Assembly: GCF_000768555.3 (NCBI RefSeq)
Contig: NZ_KN293975.1
Coordinates: forward strand, 248,001 to 312,000
From: Roseovarius mucosus DSM 17069
GTDB lineage: Bacteria; Pseudomonadota; Alphaproteobacteria; Rhodobacterales; Rhodobacteraceae
DNA length: 64,000 nt
Direction of reading: 5' to 3'
The notes beneath the pieces were generated by a model that saw nothing but the letters and a program-made list of their open reading frames with translations, ran no database searches and was not told where the DNA came from. The first letter of the stretch is position 1; each line of letters starts with the position of its first letter. This document shows, piece after piece, positions 53,574 to 63,515 of the stretch. The position numbers and the translations under genes are program-made.

Positions 53574-54411
53574 GGAAACACTGGCCCCCACCCGCCTCGC
53601 AACCCTTGGTCACCCGCAGCGGCTGGCGATCTTCCGGCTGCTCATGCGCCGCTACCCGGATCGTATCCCGGCGGGCGAATTGGCCGAAATTCTGCACCTC
53701 AAGCCCTCGACGCTCTCTGCCTATCTCGCCGCCTTGATGCAGGCAGGGCTGGTGGTGCAGGAGCGGGCGGGCACATCCCTTAGATATTCCATCGACATGA
53801 CAGAGGTGCGACGCACCTTCGATTACCTGTTCAACGACTGTTGTCGCGGGCGCCCGGATATCTGCGCGCCCTTTCCCCCCCTCAGAGGAGGCCCCGATAT
53901 GGCCCACCGGAAATACACCGTGCTTTTCATCTGCGTCGGCAATTCGGCGCGGTCGATCTTTGCCGAAACCATCCTGCGCGACATGGCGGGGGATCGTTTC
54001 ACCGTCCATTCCGCCGGAACGCGCCCCTATTCCGAGCTTAATCCCTTTGCTCTGGAGGTCTTGCGCGCCAAGGGCCATGACCTGACCCCGCTGCGCGCCA
54101 AGAACGTGTCAGAGTTCACCGGGCCCGAAGCCCCCGCGCTCGACTTTGTCTTTACCGTCTGTGACACGGCCGCGAACGAGGACTGTCCGGCCTGGGAAGG
54201 CCAGCCGGTCAGCGCCCATTGGGGCATGCCCGACCCGGTCAAGGCCGAGGGCACGGAGGCGCAGAAAAGCCTTGCGTTTCAACAAGCTTATGGCGCGCTC
54301 CGTAACCGGATCACGGCCTTTGCGGCGCTGCCGATTTCGACCTTGGATCGTGTCAGCCTGCAAGCCGCGGTCGATGACATCGCGCGGCAATCCGAGGGGC
54401 AGGGCGCATGA
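53572..54411 (+). CDS. arsRC: ArsR repressor fused to ArsC-type arsenate reductase
   Basis: A 279-residue fusion. Residues 1-85 are an ArsR-like winged helix ([38 protein letters not shown]). Cys at [10 protein letters not shown] near 90-100 could bind arsenite. From about residue 109 ([20 protein letters not shown]) it is a low-molecular-weight phosphatase-like ArsC with C-x5-R loop, and later [13 protein letters not shown] supplies the redox Cys pair. The ATG at residue 109 could give ArsC alone. First gene of a four-gene ars operon, ending in ATGA overlap with gap. Confidence 0.9.
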   Translation: METLAPTRLATLGHPQRLAIFRLLMRRYPDRIPAGELAEILHLKPSTLSAYLAALMQAGLVVQERAGTSLRYSIDMTEVRRTFDYLFNDCCRGRPDICAPFPPLRGGPDMAHRKYTVLFICVGNSARSIFAETILRDMAGDRFTVHSAGTRPYSELNPFALEVLRAKGHDLTPLRAKNVSEFTGPEAPALDFVFTVCDTAANEDCPAWEGQPVSAHWGMPDPVKAEGTEAQKSLAFQQAYGALRNRITAFAALPISTLDRVSLQAAVDDIARQSEGQGA

Positions 54412-55406
54412 CGGTCTATGCCATCAACGGTCTGGGTCGGATCGGTAAGCTGATCCTCAAGCCGCTCTTTGAGCGCGGCGCCAAGGTGGCGTGGATCAAC
54501 GATGCGGTGGGCGATGCCGCCATGCACGCCCATTTGCTCGAATTCGACACGGTGCACGGGCGGTGGGATGCTAGTTTCGGGCATGCCGACGACGCGGTGA
54601 TCATCAATGGCGTGCGGCTGCCGTTCATCGGCGCGCGGGATCTGGATGCGTTGCCGCTTGATGGTGTGGACGTGGTGATCGACTGCACGGGCGGTTTCAA
54701 GACCGAGGCCAAGATCGCGCCCTACTTCACGGCAGGCGTCAAGAAAGTCGTCGTCTCTGCTCCGGTCAAGGACGGCGATGCCGCCAATATCGTCTACGGC
54801 GTCAACCACGCGGTTTACGAGCCTGCGCGGCATCGCATCGTGACGGCGGCAAGCTGCACCACCAACTGCCTCGCTCCAGTGGTCAAGGTGCTGCATGAGG
54901 CGATAGGGATCAAGCATGGCTCGATCACCACGATCCATGACGTGACCAACACGCAGACCATCGTGGACCGCCCCGCCAAGGATTTGCGCCGCGCGCGTTC
55001 GGCGCTCAATTCGCTGATCCCGACCACGACGGGCAGCGCCACGGCGATCACGCTGATTTATCCCGAGTTGAAAGGCCGCCTGAATGGCCATGCCGTGCGC
55101 GTGCCGCTGCTGAACGCGTCGATGACCGATTGTGTGTTCGAGATGGAGCGCGAGACCAGCGTCGAGGAGGTGAACAGCCTGTTTCAAGCCGCCGCCGAAG
55201 GGCCGCTTGCGGGAATTCTGGGCTATGAAACCCGGCCCCTCGTCAGCGCCGATTACACCAATGACACGCGGTCGGGCATTGTCGATGCACCCTCGACCAT
55301 GGTGGTGGGTGGCACGCAGGTAAAGGTCTATGTCTGGTATGACAACGAGATGGGCTATGCGCATCGTCTGGTCGATGTGGCCTGCATGGTCGGGGACAGC
55401 CTGTGA
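54408..55406 (+). CDS. gap: glyceraldehyde-3-phosphate dehydrogenase of the arsenic operon
   Basis: A 332-residue GAPDH. NAD fold opening [16 protein letters not shown] and catalytic [11 protein letters not shown] (Cys in SCTTN) are intact, with [20 protein letters not shown] and [16 protein letters not shown]. In ars operons this GAPDH makes 1-arseno-3-phosphoglycerate from arsenate and glyceraldehyde-3-phosphate, which ArsJ then exports. Overlaps arsRC and arsJ by four bases each. Confidence 0.92.
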   Translation: MTVYAINGLGRIGKLILKPLFERGAKVAWINDAVGDAAMHAHLLEFDTVHGRWDASFGHADDAVIINGVRLPFIGARDLDALPLDGVDVVIDCTGGFKTEAKIAPYFTAGVKKVVVSAPVKDGDAANIVYGVNHAVYEPARHRIVTAASCTTNCLAPVVKVLHEAIGIKHGSITTIHDVTNTQTIVDRPAKDLRRARSALNSLIPTTTGSATAITLIYPELKGRLNGHAVRVPLLNASMTDCVFEMERETSVEEVNSLFQAAAEGPLAGILGYETRPLVSADYTNDTRSGIVDAPSTMVVGGTQVKVYVWYDNEMGYAHRLVDVACMVGDSL

Positions 55407-56665
55407 GCAAAAGACCTGAGGGGCTGAGCGCCTATATCGCCGTCACGGCGGCCTATTGGGCCTTCATGCTCAGCGATGGGGCGCTCAGGATGCTGGTGCT
55501 CTTGCACTTTCACACGCTGGGATTCAGCCCGGTGCAACTGGCCTATCTCTTTGTTTTGTATGAGTTTGCGGGGATGGTGACCAACCTCTCGGCTGGCTGG
55601 ATCGCGGCGCGGTTCGGATTGACGGCGACGCTCTATGCCGGGCTTGGCCTGCAAGTGGCGGCGCTGATTGCATTGGCGCAACTTGACCCGGAGTGGAGCC
55701 TCGCGCTCTCGGTGGCCTTTGTGATGGGCGTGCAGGGGGCCTCAGGTGTGGCCAAGGATCTGGCCAAGATGTCGTCGAAATCCGCGGTCAAGTTGCTGGC
55801 CCCGTCGGAGGAGGGCGGGCTTTTCCATTGGGTTGCCGTGCTCACCGGGTCCAAAAATGCGGTCAAGGGAGTCGGGTTTCTCCTCGGCGCGGCGCTCTTG
55901 GCCGGGATCGGCTTTGTCGGGGCGGTCTGGGCCATGGCGGGGGTGCTGGCGGTGATCCTGATGGCCGTGGTCATCGCCATGCCGCCGGGCCTGCCGCGCG
56001 GGCGCAAGGGGGCGAAATTCTCGGAAGTGTTCTCGAAATCCGCCAATGTGAACTGGCTGAGCGCGGCGCGCGTGTTTCTCTTTGGTGCGCGCGATGTGTG
56101 GTTCGTGGTGGGCATCCCGATCTATTTCTACGGTGTCCTGTCGGACGGGTCCGAGGCCGGGAACCGTGCCGCGTTCTTTCTGATCGGCACGTTCATGGCG
56201 GGCTGGATCATCCTCTATGGGGCGGTGCAGGCCTCGGCCCCCAAGATCCTGCGCGCCAAGTCGCGGCCTGAGGCAGAGTTGATCGCGTCCGCGCGGGGCT
56301 GGGCGCTGGCGCTCTGCGGGGTGCCTGCGGTGCTGACCGCGTTGGCGCTGATGGCCGGGGGGGCGCAGCCGTGGCTCACCGTGGCACTGGTGGCGGGGCT
56401 ATTGGTGTTCGGCGCGATCTTTGCCGTCAATTCGGCGCTCCATTCCTATCTGATCCTTGCCTTCACCCGCGCAGAACGGGTGACACTGGATGTCGGGTTC
56501 TATTACATGGCCAATGCCGCAGGGCGGCTCTTGGGCACGTTGCTCTCTGGGCTGACCTATCAAGTGGGGGGGCTTGCGCTGATGTTGGGGGTGGCGACCG
56601 GGATGGTGGCGCTCTCGGCGCTGGCGGCGGGACGGTTGACCCCACAGGAAAGGACAGAGACATGA
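55403..56665 (+). CDS. arsJ: organoarsenical efflux MFS transporter ArsJ
   Basis: A 420-residue, roughly 11-12-segment permease with GTG start at 55403. The opening [29 protein letters not shown] and [17 protein letters not shown] ... [20 protein letters not shown] are ArsJ-specific patterns. It exports 1-arseno-3-phosphoglycerate made by the adjoining GAPDH, a two-step arsenate resistance. Overlaps gap and acr3 by four bases. Confidence 0.92.
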   Translation: MSKRPEGLSAYIAVTAAYWAFMLSDGALRMLVLLHFHTLGFSPVQLAYLFVLYEFAGMVTNLSAGWIAARFGLTATLYAGLGLQVAALIALAQLDPEWSLALSVAFVMGVQGASGVAKDLAKMSSKSAVKLLAPSEEGGLFHWVAVLTGSKNAVKGVGFLLGAALLAGIGFVGAVWAMAGVLAVILMAVVIAMPPGLPRGRKGAKFSEVFSKSANVNWLSAARVFLFGARDVWFVVGIPIYFYGVLSDGSEAGNRAAFFLIGTFMAGWIILYGAVQASAPKILRAKSRPEAELIASARGWALALCGVPAVLTALALMAGGAQPWLTVALVAGLLVFGAIFAVNSALHSYLILAFTRAERVTLDVGFYYMANAAGRLLGTLLSGLTYQVGGLALMLGVATGMVALSALAAGRLTPQERTET

Positions 56666-57669
56666 GTGGTTTCGAGCGGTATCTGACCGTCTGGGTCGGG
56701 CTGGCGATGGCGGCGGGCGTGATGCTTGGCCTTGTGGCACCGGGCCTGATCGCGGCGATTGCGGCGGCAGAGGTGGCGCGGGTCAATCTGGTGGTGGCGG
56801 TGCTGATCTGGGCGATGGTCTATCCGATGATGGTCGGCGTCGATCCCACGAGCCTCGGCCAAGTGGCGCGCCAGCCCCGGGGGCTGGCGATCACGCTGGT
56901 GGTCAACTGGCTGATCAAGCCGTTCAGCATGGCCGCGCTGGCGGTGCTTTTCTTTGAGGGGGTCTTTGCCGATCTGATCGCCCCGGCTGATGCCCAACAA
57001 TATATCGCGGGCCTTATCCTCTTGGGCGCGGCCCCTTGCACGGCGATGGTGTTTGTGTGGTCGCAACTGACCAAGGGCGACGAGAGTTACACGCTCTTGC
57101 AGGTGTCGGTCAACGATGTGGTGATGGTCTTTGCCTTTGCGCCGCTTGTCGCGTTTCTGCTCGGGGTCACGGATATTGTCGTGCCATGGGAAACGCTGGT
57201 GTTGTCGGTGCTGCTCTTTGTGGCGCTGCCGCTGGCGGCGGGGTTGCTCACGCGGCGCAGGCTGGGGTCCGAGGCGCGGATTGCGGCGTTTCAGGGGCGC
57301 GTCAAGCCGTGGTCGATCCTCGGGTTGATCGCGACGGTGGTGATCCTCTTTGGTCTGCAGGGTCGAGTAATCGTCGAGCGGCCAATGGTGATCGGGTTGA
57401 TCGCGGTGCCCATTATTCTTCAAAGTTATGGGATTTTCGCGGTTGCCTATGCGGCGGCATGGCTGCTCAAGGTGCCACACCGGATCGCGGCCCCCTGTGC
57501 GCTGATCGGCACATCGAATTTCTTTGAACTCGCGGTGGCTGTGGCGATTTCGCTCTTTGGGCTCAATTCCGGGGCGGCATTGGCGACGGTGGTGGGCGTG
57601 CTGGTCGAGGTGCCGGTGATGCTGTCGCTGGTGGCGCTGGCCAACCGGACGCGGGCGCGGTTCACCTGA
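56662..57669 (+). CDS. acr3: arsenite efflux transporter ACR3
   Basis: A 335-residue permease with ten membrane segments, start ATG 56662 inside the arsJ stop. Family motifs: [32 protein letters not shown] (with the conserved Cys), [18 protein letters not shown] and [18 protein letters not shown]. It expels the arsenite formed by the ArsC half of the first gene, so the operon handles both arsenate routes. Last gene of the operon. Confidence 0.92.
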   Translation: MSGFERYLTVWVGLAMAAGVMLGLVAPGLIAAIAAAEVARVNLVVAVLIWAMVYPMMVGVDPTSLGQVARQPRGLAITLVVNWLIKPFSMAALAVLFFEGVFADLIAPADAQQYIAGLILLGAAPCTAMVFVWSQLTKGDESYTLLQVSVNDVVMVFAFAPLVAFLLGVTDIVVPWETLVLSVLLFVALPLAAGLLTRRRLGSEARIAAFQGRVKPWSILGLIATVVILFGLQGRVIVERPMVIGLIAVPIILQSYGIFAVAYAAAWLLKVPHRIAAPCALIGTSNFFELAVAVAISLFGLNSGAALATVVGVLVEVPVMLSLVALANRTRARFT

Positions 57670-57680
57670 GACCTTCCATG

Positions 57681-57707
57681 AAAAAGCCCCGCGCGGTGGC
57701 GCGGAGC
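57681..57707 (-). terminator. intrinsic terminator of the cytochrome c gene
   Basis: On the minus strand GCTCCGCGC-cacc-GCGCGGGGC is followed by TTTTT (57685-57681), a standard intrinsic terminator, 27 bases after the stop of the cytochrome gene. Confidence 0.75.
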
Positions 57708-57733
57708 TATGTGCCTTGCGATTGAGCTTTGGC

Positions 57734-58123
57734 TTATTGCGAGAAGGTCGCGAGATAGGCGGCCACATCCTCGCCGCCCTTGGCCAGTTTGAAGGTCATC
57801 TTCGACCGGCTGCCGAGATAATCGTTGGGATTCTTGACGAAGGTCGCAAGCTCAGCTTCGTCCCAAACCAGGCCTTCGGCGCCTTTTGCCGCCAAACCGT
57901 CGGAATACTTGAAACCTTCATAGCTGCCTGCCGTGCGCCCGATCACACCGTAGAGGTTGGGGCCGGTCTTGCCGCCTTTGACGATCGTTTCGCTGTCCGA
58001 AGCGATCATGTGGCAGGCTTTGCACTTGTTGAATTCTTTTTCGCCTTTGGCGGCGTCACCTTCGGCAAAAGCGGGCAAAGAAAGAGCCACAAGCGTGGCA
58101 GATGCGGCAAGAAGGGTCTTCAT
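57734..58123 (-). CDS. periplasmic class I cytochrome c (c2/c550-like)
   Basis: A 129-residue protein with signal peptide (KTLLAASATLVALSLPAFA) and haem site CKACH near residue 35. GPNLYGVIGRTAGSYEGFKYSD and FVKNPNDYLGSRSKMTFKLAKG carry the usual class I helices and Met ligand region (SKMTF). It shuttles electrons in the periplasm, probably between the bc1 complex and oxidases. Monocistronic with its own terminator. Confidence 0.92.
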   Translation of the reverse strand: MKTLLAASATLVALSLPAFAEGDAAKGEKEFNKCKACHMIASDSETIVKGGKTGPNLYGVIGRTAGSYEGFKYSDGLAAKGAEGLVWDEAELATFVKNPNDYLGSRSKMTFKLAKGGEDVAAYLATFSQ

Positions 58124-58221
58124 GAGCTACCTCATTTGGAGTTTGGTTGCATTCTACGTATAACCATAGTCCGACTGCCCCGGCTTGCAACCTCCAACTT
58201 TGGTGCAGGCGGCGGATTGCC

Positions 58222-58905
58222 TCAGTCAAATACCTGTGAAAAGCACCGACGCAGGGCGACATCGAGGTCGTCCATGGTGACGGGCAGGCCAAGATCGACC
58301 AATGAGGTCACGCCGTGTTCGGTGATGCCGCAAGGCACGATGCCGGTGAAATGCTCCAGATCCGGCTCGACATTGATCGAGATGCCGTGAAAGCTGATCC
58401 ATTTGCGCAGGCGGATGCCGATGGCGGCGATCTTGTCCTCGGCCTGATGGCCCGTCGCGGTCAGCGGCCTGTCGGGTCGCGTGACCCAGACGCCGACGCG
58501 GCCCGCGCGGATTTCGCCGGTAACGTTGAATTCTGCCAGCGTGGCGATGACCCACCGTTCCAACTGTCGCACGAAACAGCGCACATCGCGGCCGCGCTTG
58601 CCCACGTCGAGCATGATGTAGACCACGCGCTGACCGGGGCCATGATAGGTATATTGCCCGCCGCGTTTCGCTTCATAGACGGGAAAGCGGTCAGGGTCGG
58701 TTAGATCCGCCAGTTTCGCCGACGTGCCGGCGGTGTAGAGTGGCGGATGCTCCAAGAGCCAGATCGCCTCGGCGGCGGTGCCTTCGGCGATTCGCGCAAC
58801 ACGCTCTTCCATTGCGGCCACGGCCTCCGGAAAGGGCACAAGATCGGCGGAGAGATGCCATTCTACGCCGGATGGGTCGATGGCAAAGGGGGTTTTCAGC
58901 GGCAA
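58222..58905 (-). CDS. lipB: octanoyltransferase LipB
   Basis: A 227-residue enzyme that moves octanoyl groups from acyl carrier protein to lipoate-dependent enzymes. Signature blocks: [35 protein letters not shown], catalytic Lys in [10 protein letters not shown] and catalytic Cys in GIVPCGI. Length normal. Minus strand, divergent from the peptidoglycan-binding-like gene. Confidence 0.95.
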   Translation of the reverse strand: MPLKTPFAIDPSGVEWHLSADLVPFPEAVAAMEERVARIAEGTAAEAIWLLEHPPLYTAGTSAKLADLTDPDRFPVYEAKRGGQYTYHGPGQRVVYIMLDVGKRGRDVRCFVRQLERWVIATLAEFNVTGEIRAGRVGVWVTRPDRPLTATGHQAEDKIAAIGIRLRKWISFHGISINVEPDLEHFTGIVPCGITEHGVTSLVDLGLPVTMDDLDVALRRCFSQVFD

Positions 58906-58986
58906 GGTTTGACTCTGTTCACGTGTGAGGGAAAACTTGTGGTAGATTGTCCTATCAAGTTTGCACCTGCTTAGGGGAGATGAGCG

Positions 58987-60324
58987 ATGTTTTCAAAACG
59001 AATTCTAATGATGGCCTTGGCGACTACGGTAGCGTTGCCTGCGGGCGTGGCCCAGGCAGATTTCAAGGATGGGCTGGTAGGCGGCCTTGTTGGTGGCGCG
59101 GTGAGTGGCATCATCGTGAACGAAAGTGCCAAGGCGCGGGAACGCAAACAACAGACGACAACCACAACGCGTCGGGTCTATCAGGCCCCGGTGAACAGCG
59201 TCGAGCGTCAGCAAGTGCGCGAAGAGCAGACCGCGCTCAACTATTTCGGCTTTCCGGCAGGGACGCCCGATGGCGTGCGCGGTCGCAACACGCGCGATGC
59301 CGCCGCGCAGTTCCAGGCGCATATGGGCTATCCGGCGACCGGCTATCTGGCGGATTACGAGCGGCAGTTTCTCATCAGCTCGTATTACCGCGCGCAGAGC
59401 AGCGGCGCGGCGACGGGGCAGTTGATCGCGCAGCGCGGGCAGGGCACACGAGGCCTGTTGCACGCCTATCGCGACGAGGCGGCGGGGGTGCCGACCTATG
59501 CGGCCGCCCCCGCGCCTGCGCCAGCAGCGCCGTCCCCAGTGATGGCGGCCATCCCCCAAGCCGCGCAAGTGCCCGCGCCAAGCGCGTCGCCTGCGCCCGC
59601 AGCCACTGGATTTGCTGCGTTACCAAACCTGATGGCCTCGGGCGGCGAAGGCCCGTCGCTGGCGTCGCATTGCAATCAGGTGAGCCTAATTACCAACTCC
59701 AACGGCGGTTTTGTGACCGAGGCCTCGATGGGGGATGGTCGTGTGGCGCTGAACGAGCAGTTCTGCCTTGCGCGCACCTACGCGATTGCCGAGGGCGAAA
59801 CGATGGCAGCCTCTCTCAAGGGGGTGACACAGACGCAACTTGAAGACCAATGCCGGGCATTCGAACCTGCGATGCGGGATCACGTGGCCGCGCTCTCGCT
59901 CAGTCCGCGCGAGGAGGTCGTGCAAAACGTACGTGGCTTTGTGCTTCAGTCCGGGCAATCTCCGGCGCAATTGGCGGGAACGGCCAAGATTTGTCTCTCG
60001 GTCGGCTACCGAATCGACAACATGAACGTGGCGCTTGGATCTGCCCTGTTGCTCACGGCGCTGGGCGAAGAGCCCTATGGCGAGTTGATGGGACATCACC
60101 TGAACGAAGGGTTTGGCACGACAAGACGGCCTGATCTGGCCCTGGCGTGGTATCAAGGCGCTGTCGAGGCGGTCGAGCGCGGTGCAGAGCCTGTTTTTGC
60201 CCCCGGAAACACCGGTCGCACTGGGCTTTTGCGCAAGGCGGCGTTCCATACGCAGGGCGCTCAGGCTGGCAGTGGCGGCAGCGTGCAGCCGGTTGCGACA
60301 TTGCCCACGTTCAAGCTCGATTAG
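58987..60324 (+). CDS. secreted protein with peptidoglycan-binding-like domain
   Basis: A 445-residue exported protein (signal [23 protein letters not shown]). A glycine-zipper-like [16 protein letters not shown] follows at residues 30-46. Residues about 80-125 ([40 protein letters not shown]) resemble a PG_binding_1 fold. A Pro/Ala linker leads to a 200-residue helical domain ([28 protein letters not shown]) with conserved Cys and a Sel1-like feel. Probably periplasmic, touching the wall; exact job unknown. Confidence 0.75.
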   Translation: MFSKRILMMALATTVALPAGVAQADFKDGLVGGLVGGAVSGIIVNESAKARERKQQTTTTTRRVYQAPVNSVERQQVREEQTALNYFGFPAGTPDGVRGRNTRDAAAQFQAHMGYPATGYLADYERQFLISSYYRAQSSGAATGQLIAQRGQGTRGLLHAYRDEAAGVPTYAAAPAPAPAAPSPVMAAIPQAAQVPAPSASPAPAATGFAALPNLMASGGEGPSLASHCNQVSLITNSNGGFVTEASMGDGRVALNEQFCLARTYAIAEGETMAASLKGVTQTQLEDQCRAFEPAMRDHVAALSLSPREEVVQNVRGFVLQSGQSPAQLAGTAKICLSVGYRIDNMNVALGSALLLTALGEEPYGELMGHHLNEGFGTTRRPDLALAWYQGAVEAVERGAEPVFAPGNTGRTGLLRKAAFHTQGAQAGSGGSVQPVATLPTFKLD

Positions 60325-60424
60325 GCGACGGAACGGTCCTGTGAAAAACCGAAGGGGCAATGTGTTTTGCCCCTTCACAAGGCGGATGAGTTTGCATATA
60401 CGGCCCAAACCTACCTGATCACGT

Positions 60425-60511
60425 GCGGTCGTGGCGGAATTGGTAGACGCGCAGCGTTGAGGTCGCTGTGGGGTAACTCCCGTGGAGGTTCGAGTCCTCT
60501 CGACCGCACCA
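60425..60511 (+). tRNA. tRNA-Leu (anticodon GAG)
   Basis: An 87-base tRNA with acceptor arms GCGGTCG and CGACCGC, D-loop AATTGGTAGAC, anticodon stem CAGCG/CGCTG with loop TTGAGGT (GAG at 60459-60461), a long variable arm with GTGGGGTAACTCCCGT as in leucine tRNAs, T-loop GGTTCGAGTCC, and encoded CCA. Reads CTC and CTT codons. Confidence 0.97.
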
Positions 60512-60533
60512 TTTCATCCCTTCGGGGTGAAAT
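60511..60533 (+). terminator. terminator-like hairpin after tRNA-Leu
   Basis: ATTTCATCCC-ttc-GGGGTGAAAT, ten pairs with one G-T pair, starting at the last base of the CCA end. Confidence 0.6.
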
Positions 60534-60601
60534 AGGATCAGAAAACACTTTCCCAATGGTCGTGGTTTTGTGGCTCGCTGGAACGGCAGGGCGCCGGGCG
60601 C

Positions 60602-61006
60602 TCATTCCCACCAGCGATCGATGCGAGCAATCTCCGCATCCGACCAGCCGAAGTGATGCGCCAGTTCATGCACCACCACATGCGTGACCAGATCGGCCAG
60701 ATCAATATCGCCCCGGTCGCGCCACTCGTCGAGGATCGGCTCGCGGAAAATCCAGATCGTATCGGGGCCAAGCGGCTGATCAAAATGGGATTTCTCAGTC
60801 AGCGGGATGCCTTCGTAGAGGCCTGTCAGATCGAGCGGATCGTCGATTTCCATCTCGTCGAGCAGATGTTGGGGCGGCCAGTCGGCCACCAGCAACGCCA
60901 CCCCTTGTGCGGCCGGGCGAAACGCAGAGGGCAGGGCTAGAACGGCCGCGCGGGCCATATCCTCAAAACTGGCAAGATCGGGGGTGGGCCTGTCCATGCC
61001 CGGCAT
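60602..61006 (-). CDS. zincin-type metallopeptidase family protein
   Basis: A 134-residue protein with zinc motif HVVVHELAHHFGWSD (HELAHH) near the C-terminus, preceded by IWIFREPILDEW. This short form is the PF06262-like single-domain zincin family, with acidic middle part (LLDEMEIDDPLDLTGLYEG). Start ATG 61006; ATG 60997 also fits. Substrate unknown. Cytoplasmic, no signal. Confidence 0.88.
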   Translation of the reverse strand: MPGMDRPTPDLASFEDMARAAVLALPSAFRPAAQGVALLVADWPPQHLLDEMEIDDPLDLTGLYEGIPLTEKSHFDQPLGPDTIWIFREPILDEWRDRGDIDLADLVTHVVVHELAHHFGWSDAEIARIDRWWE

Positions 61007-61052
61007 ATGGGGCGCGGGGGCGGAAATGTAAATCCGCCCCCGCCTCGTCCTG

Positions 61053-61976
61053 TCAGAGCATCAGCTGATAGCTCGCGGGCACATACTGGAACCCGTCGCC
61101 GCGTGTCTCGATGTAGCCCACGGCGGGGAAGGGCATGTGATAGCCGATGAAGGGGATCTTGTCGGCGGCCAGCATGCCCAGAACCTTGCGGCGGGTGGCC
61201 GCGGCCTGTGCCTTGTCCATGTCGAACTTGACCTCCCAGTCGGGATAGCCGAGCGACCAGACATAGTGATTGGCGAAATCGGCGGCGATGACCAGCGATT
61301 TGCCGCCGCTCTCGATCATATAGGCGGTGTGGCCAGGGGTGTGCCCCGCTGCGGACATGGCGGTGATGCCCGAGGCCACGCTGGCCCCGTCGCCGATCAT
61401 CTCGGTCTTTTCGGCCAGCGGGCGCATCTTGGCGTCGAATCCCTCGTTTCCGGCTGCGGCCCAATGGTCGTACTCGGCGCTTGCGGTCACGTAGCGGGCA
61501 TTCGGGAAGGTGGCAGCGGCGCCCTCGCCCATCAGCCCGCCGATGTGGTCGCCGTGCATATGGGTGATGACCACCACATCGACCTGATCGGGGGTATAGC
61601 CCGCCGAGGCAAGAGCACCGGTGATCGCCTCGGGATTGAGGCCGGTGTCAAAGAGCACAAGCTCGGCGCCGGTGTTGATCACCGTAGGCGTGAAGAAGAA
61701 CTGCGCCTGATCGGTGGGGATATTATTGGCGGCAGAGACCTGCGCAAATTCCTCTGCGCTGACGTTGAGGCCAAAGATGCTCTGAGGCTCGGGGCGCGGC
61801 ATGGTGGCGGCGAGCAGGGTCGTCACCTCGAAATCTCCGAGTGTCACCCGGTTGAACCGTGTGGTGGCAGCCCCCAGCATCGGCGCTGCGGCACGGGCGG
61901 GACCGGTCACAGCCGCAAGGGGCAAGGCCGCGGCGGAGCCAAGGATGGCGCGACGGGTGAGTGTGGGTCTGGACAT
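61053..61976 (-). CDS. Tat-exported MBL-fold hydrolase
   Basis: A 307-residue protein with a Tat signal (RPTLTRRAILGSAAALPLAAVTG) and metallo-beta-lactamase motif THMHGDHIGG (HxHxDH). GHTPGHTAYMIES and ADFANHYVWSLGY give further metal ligands. Exported folded to the periplasm. Activity may be lactonase, quorum-signal or other hydrolysis; not decided by sequence. Confidence 0.9.
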   Translation of the reverse strand: MSRPTLTRRAILGSAAALPLAAVTGPARAAAPMLGAATTRFNRVTLGDFEVTTLLAATMPRPEPQSIFGLNVSAEEFAQVSAANNIPTDQAQFFFTPTVINTGAELVLFDTGLNPEAITGALASAGYTPDQVDVVVITHMHGDHIGGLMGEGAAATFPNARYVTASAEYDHWAAAGNEGFDAKMRPLAEKTEMIGDGASVASGITAMSAAGHTPGHTAYMIESGGKSLVIAADFANHYVWSLGYPDWEVKFDMDKAQAAATRRKVLGMLAADKIPFIGYHMPFPAVGYIETRGDGFQYVPASYQLML

Positions 61977-62118
61977 GGAATCCTCCTGTTGATGGTACTC
62001 GCGTCAGGGTAGCGCGGTTCCATGTAGGGCGCATGGCGCTCACGGAAAATTGAGATTGGTTCGGCGCGGGAGGAAACGCGCCATTCCCGGCGCGGATAAC
62101 GGGGTGTAGCATCGGACC

Positions 62119-63451
62119 ATGTTGACCCTCTTTGCACATCGCGATTACGTCCGTCTCTTTGCCGCGCAGGTCGTCGCCCTGATAGGCACGGGTCTCTTGA
62201 CCGTGGCCCTTGGCCTCTTGGCCTATGATCTGGCGGGGGCGCAGGCGGGGCTGGTTCTGAGCACGGCCTACACGATCAAGATGGTGGCCTATGTGGGCCT
62301 GTCGCCGGTGGCGCAGGCGCTGGTGCAGCGTCTGCCGCGCAAGACGGTGCTGATCGGGGCGGATGTGCTGCGTGCGGGCGTGGCGCTGTGCCTGCCGTTC
62401 GTCACGGACCTCTGGCAGATTTATGGGCTGATTTTCGTGCTCCAGGCAGCGTCGGCCACCTTTACCCCGGCCTATCAGGCGGTCTTGCCCGATGTGTTGC
62501 CCGATGAGGGGGATTATACCCGCGCGCTGTCGTTGTCGCGCCTTGCCTATGATCTGGAAAACCTCGTGAGCCCTGCCTTGGCGGGGCTTCTCTTGGCGGT
62601 GATGAGCTATCATTGGCTCTTTCTGGGCACGGTGGCGGGGTTCGTGGCCTCGGCCCTTCTGGTGGCAAGGGCGGTGATTCCCGGCCTGCGCGGGGCTGCG
62701 GCGGAGCGTCCGTTTCGCGAGCGTCTGTCGCGGGGGGTGCGGATATATCTGGCCACACCGCGCCTGCGCGGTCTTTTGGCGCTGAACATGGCTGCGGCCT
62801 CGGTCGGGGCCTTTGTTCTGGTCAATACGGTGGTACTGGTGCGCGGCGGCTATGGTGGCGACGCGGGGGCGCTGGCCCTTGCCATGGCGGCCTTTGGGGC
62901 GGGGTCGATGACGGCGGCGCTGTTGTTGCCCCGCATACTGGATCACGTCGCGGACCGGCCTGTGATGATGACGGCGGCGCGGGGGCTGATCGCTGTCGCT
63001 GTGATCACGGGGGCGTTGCTCTGGCGCGGCGGGCTTCCGGGCTGGCCGCTCTTTCTGGCGATCTGGGCGTGTATCGGCGCGCTCTATGCCGGTATCCTGA
63101 CACCGTCGGGACGGCTCTTGAGGCGCTCGGCCCATGCCGAGGACCGCCCGGCGGTCTTTGCCGCGCAATTCGCACTCAGCCATGCGTGCTGGCTGGTGAG
63201 CTATCCCTTGGCGGGATGGGCGGGGCAGGCCCTTGGCATGGGGCCAGCCTTGGGGGTGATGGCGGGGCTTGCGGCCCTGGGGTTGGGGGTGGCGGCGCGG
63301 CTCTGGCCGGCTGGCCTGCCCGATGCGCCCGTGCACGCACATCCCGACCTGCCCGAAGGGGCATCCGCATCTGCGCGCCCATGGCGGGCGGCGGCATGCG
63401 CATCCGCTCGTGATCGACGACGCGCATCGTGTCTGGCCCACCCAGGGCTAG
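62119..63451 (+). CDS. MFS transporter, frame shifted near the C-terminus
   Basis: A major facilitator of about 443 residues with 12 membrane segments (YVRLFAAQVVALIGTGLLTV at the start; GLSPVAQALVQRLPRKTVLIGADVLRAGVAL between segments). In the sequence as given, the frame continues to 63519 with a meaningless Arg-rich end. At the GGGG run 63358-63361, dropping one G puts in frame a His-rich tail, GHPHLRAHGGRRHAHPLVID, ending at a TAG at 63451; this is the tail typical of such transporters in Rhodobacterales. Substrate unknown. Confidence 0.82.
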
Positions 63452-63515
63452 GGGTCGCAATCTGGACAAACGCGCGCGCCTGTGACAAAGCCCGCGGCAG
63501 AGTCAGGAGACGCCC

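Noticed and set aside
56560-57768. 402-codon minus-strand frame opposite acr3.
   Set aside because: Arg/His-rich shadow and reads through the terminator of the cytochrome gene.
61723-63441. 572-codon minus-strand frame opposite the MFS gene.
   Set aside because: Arg/Gln/Pro-rich shadow with no domain; overlaps two well-supported genes.
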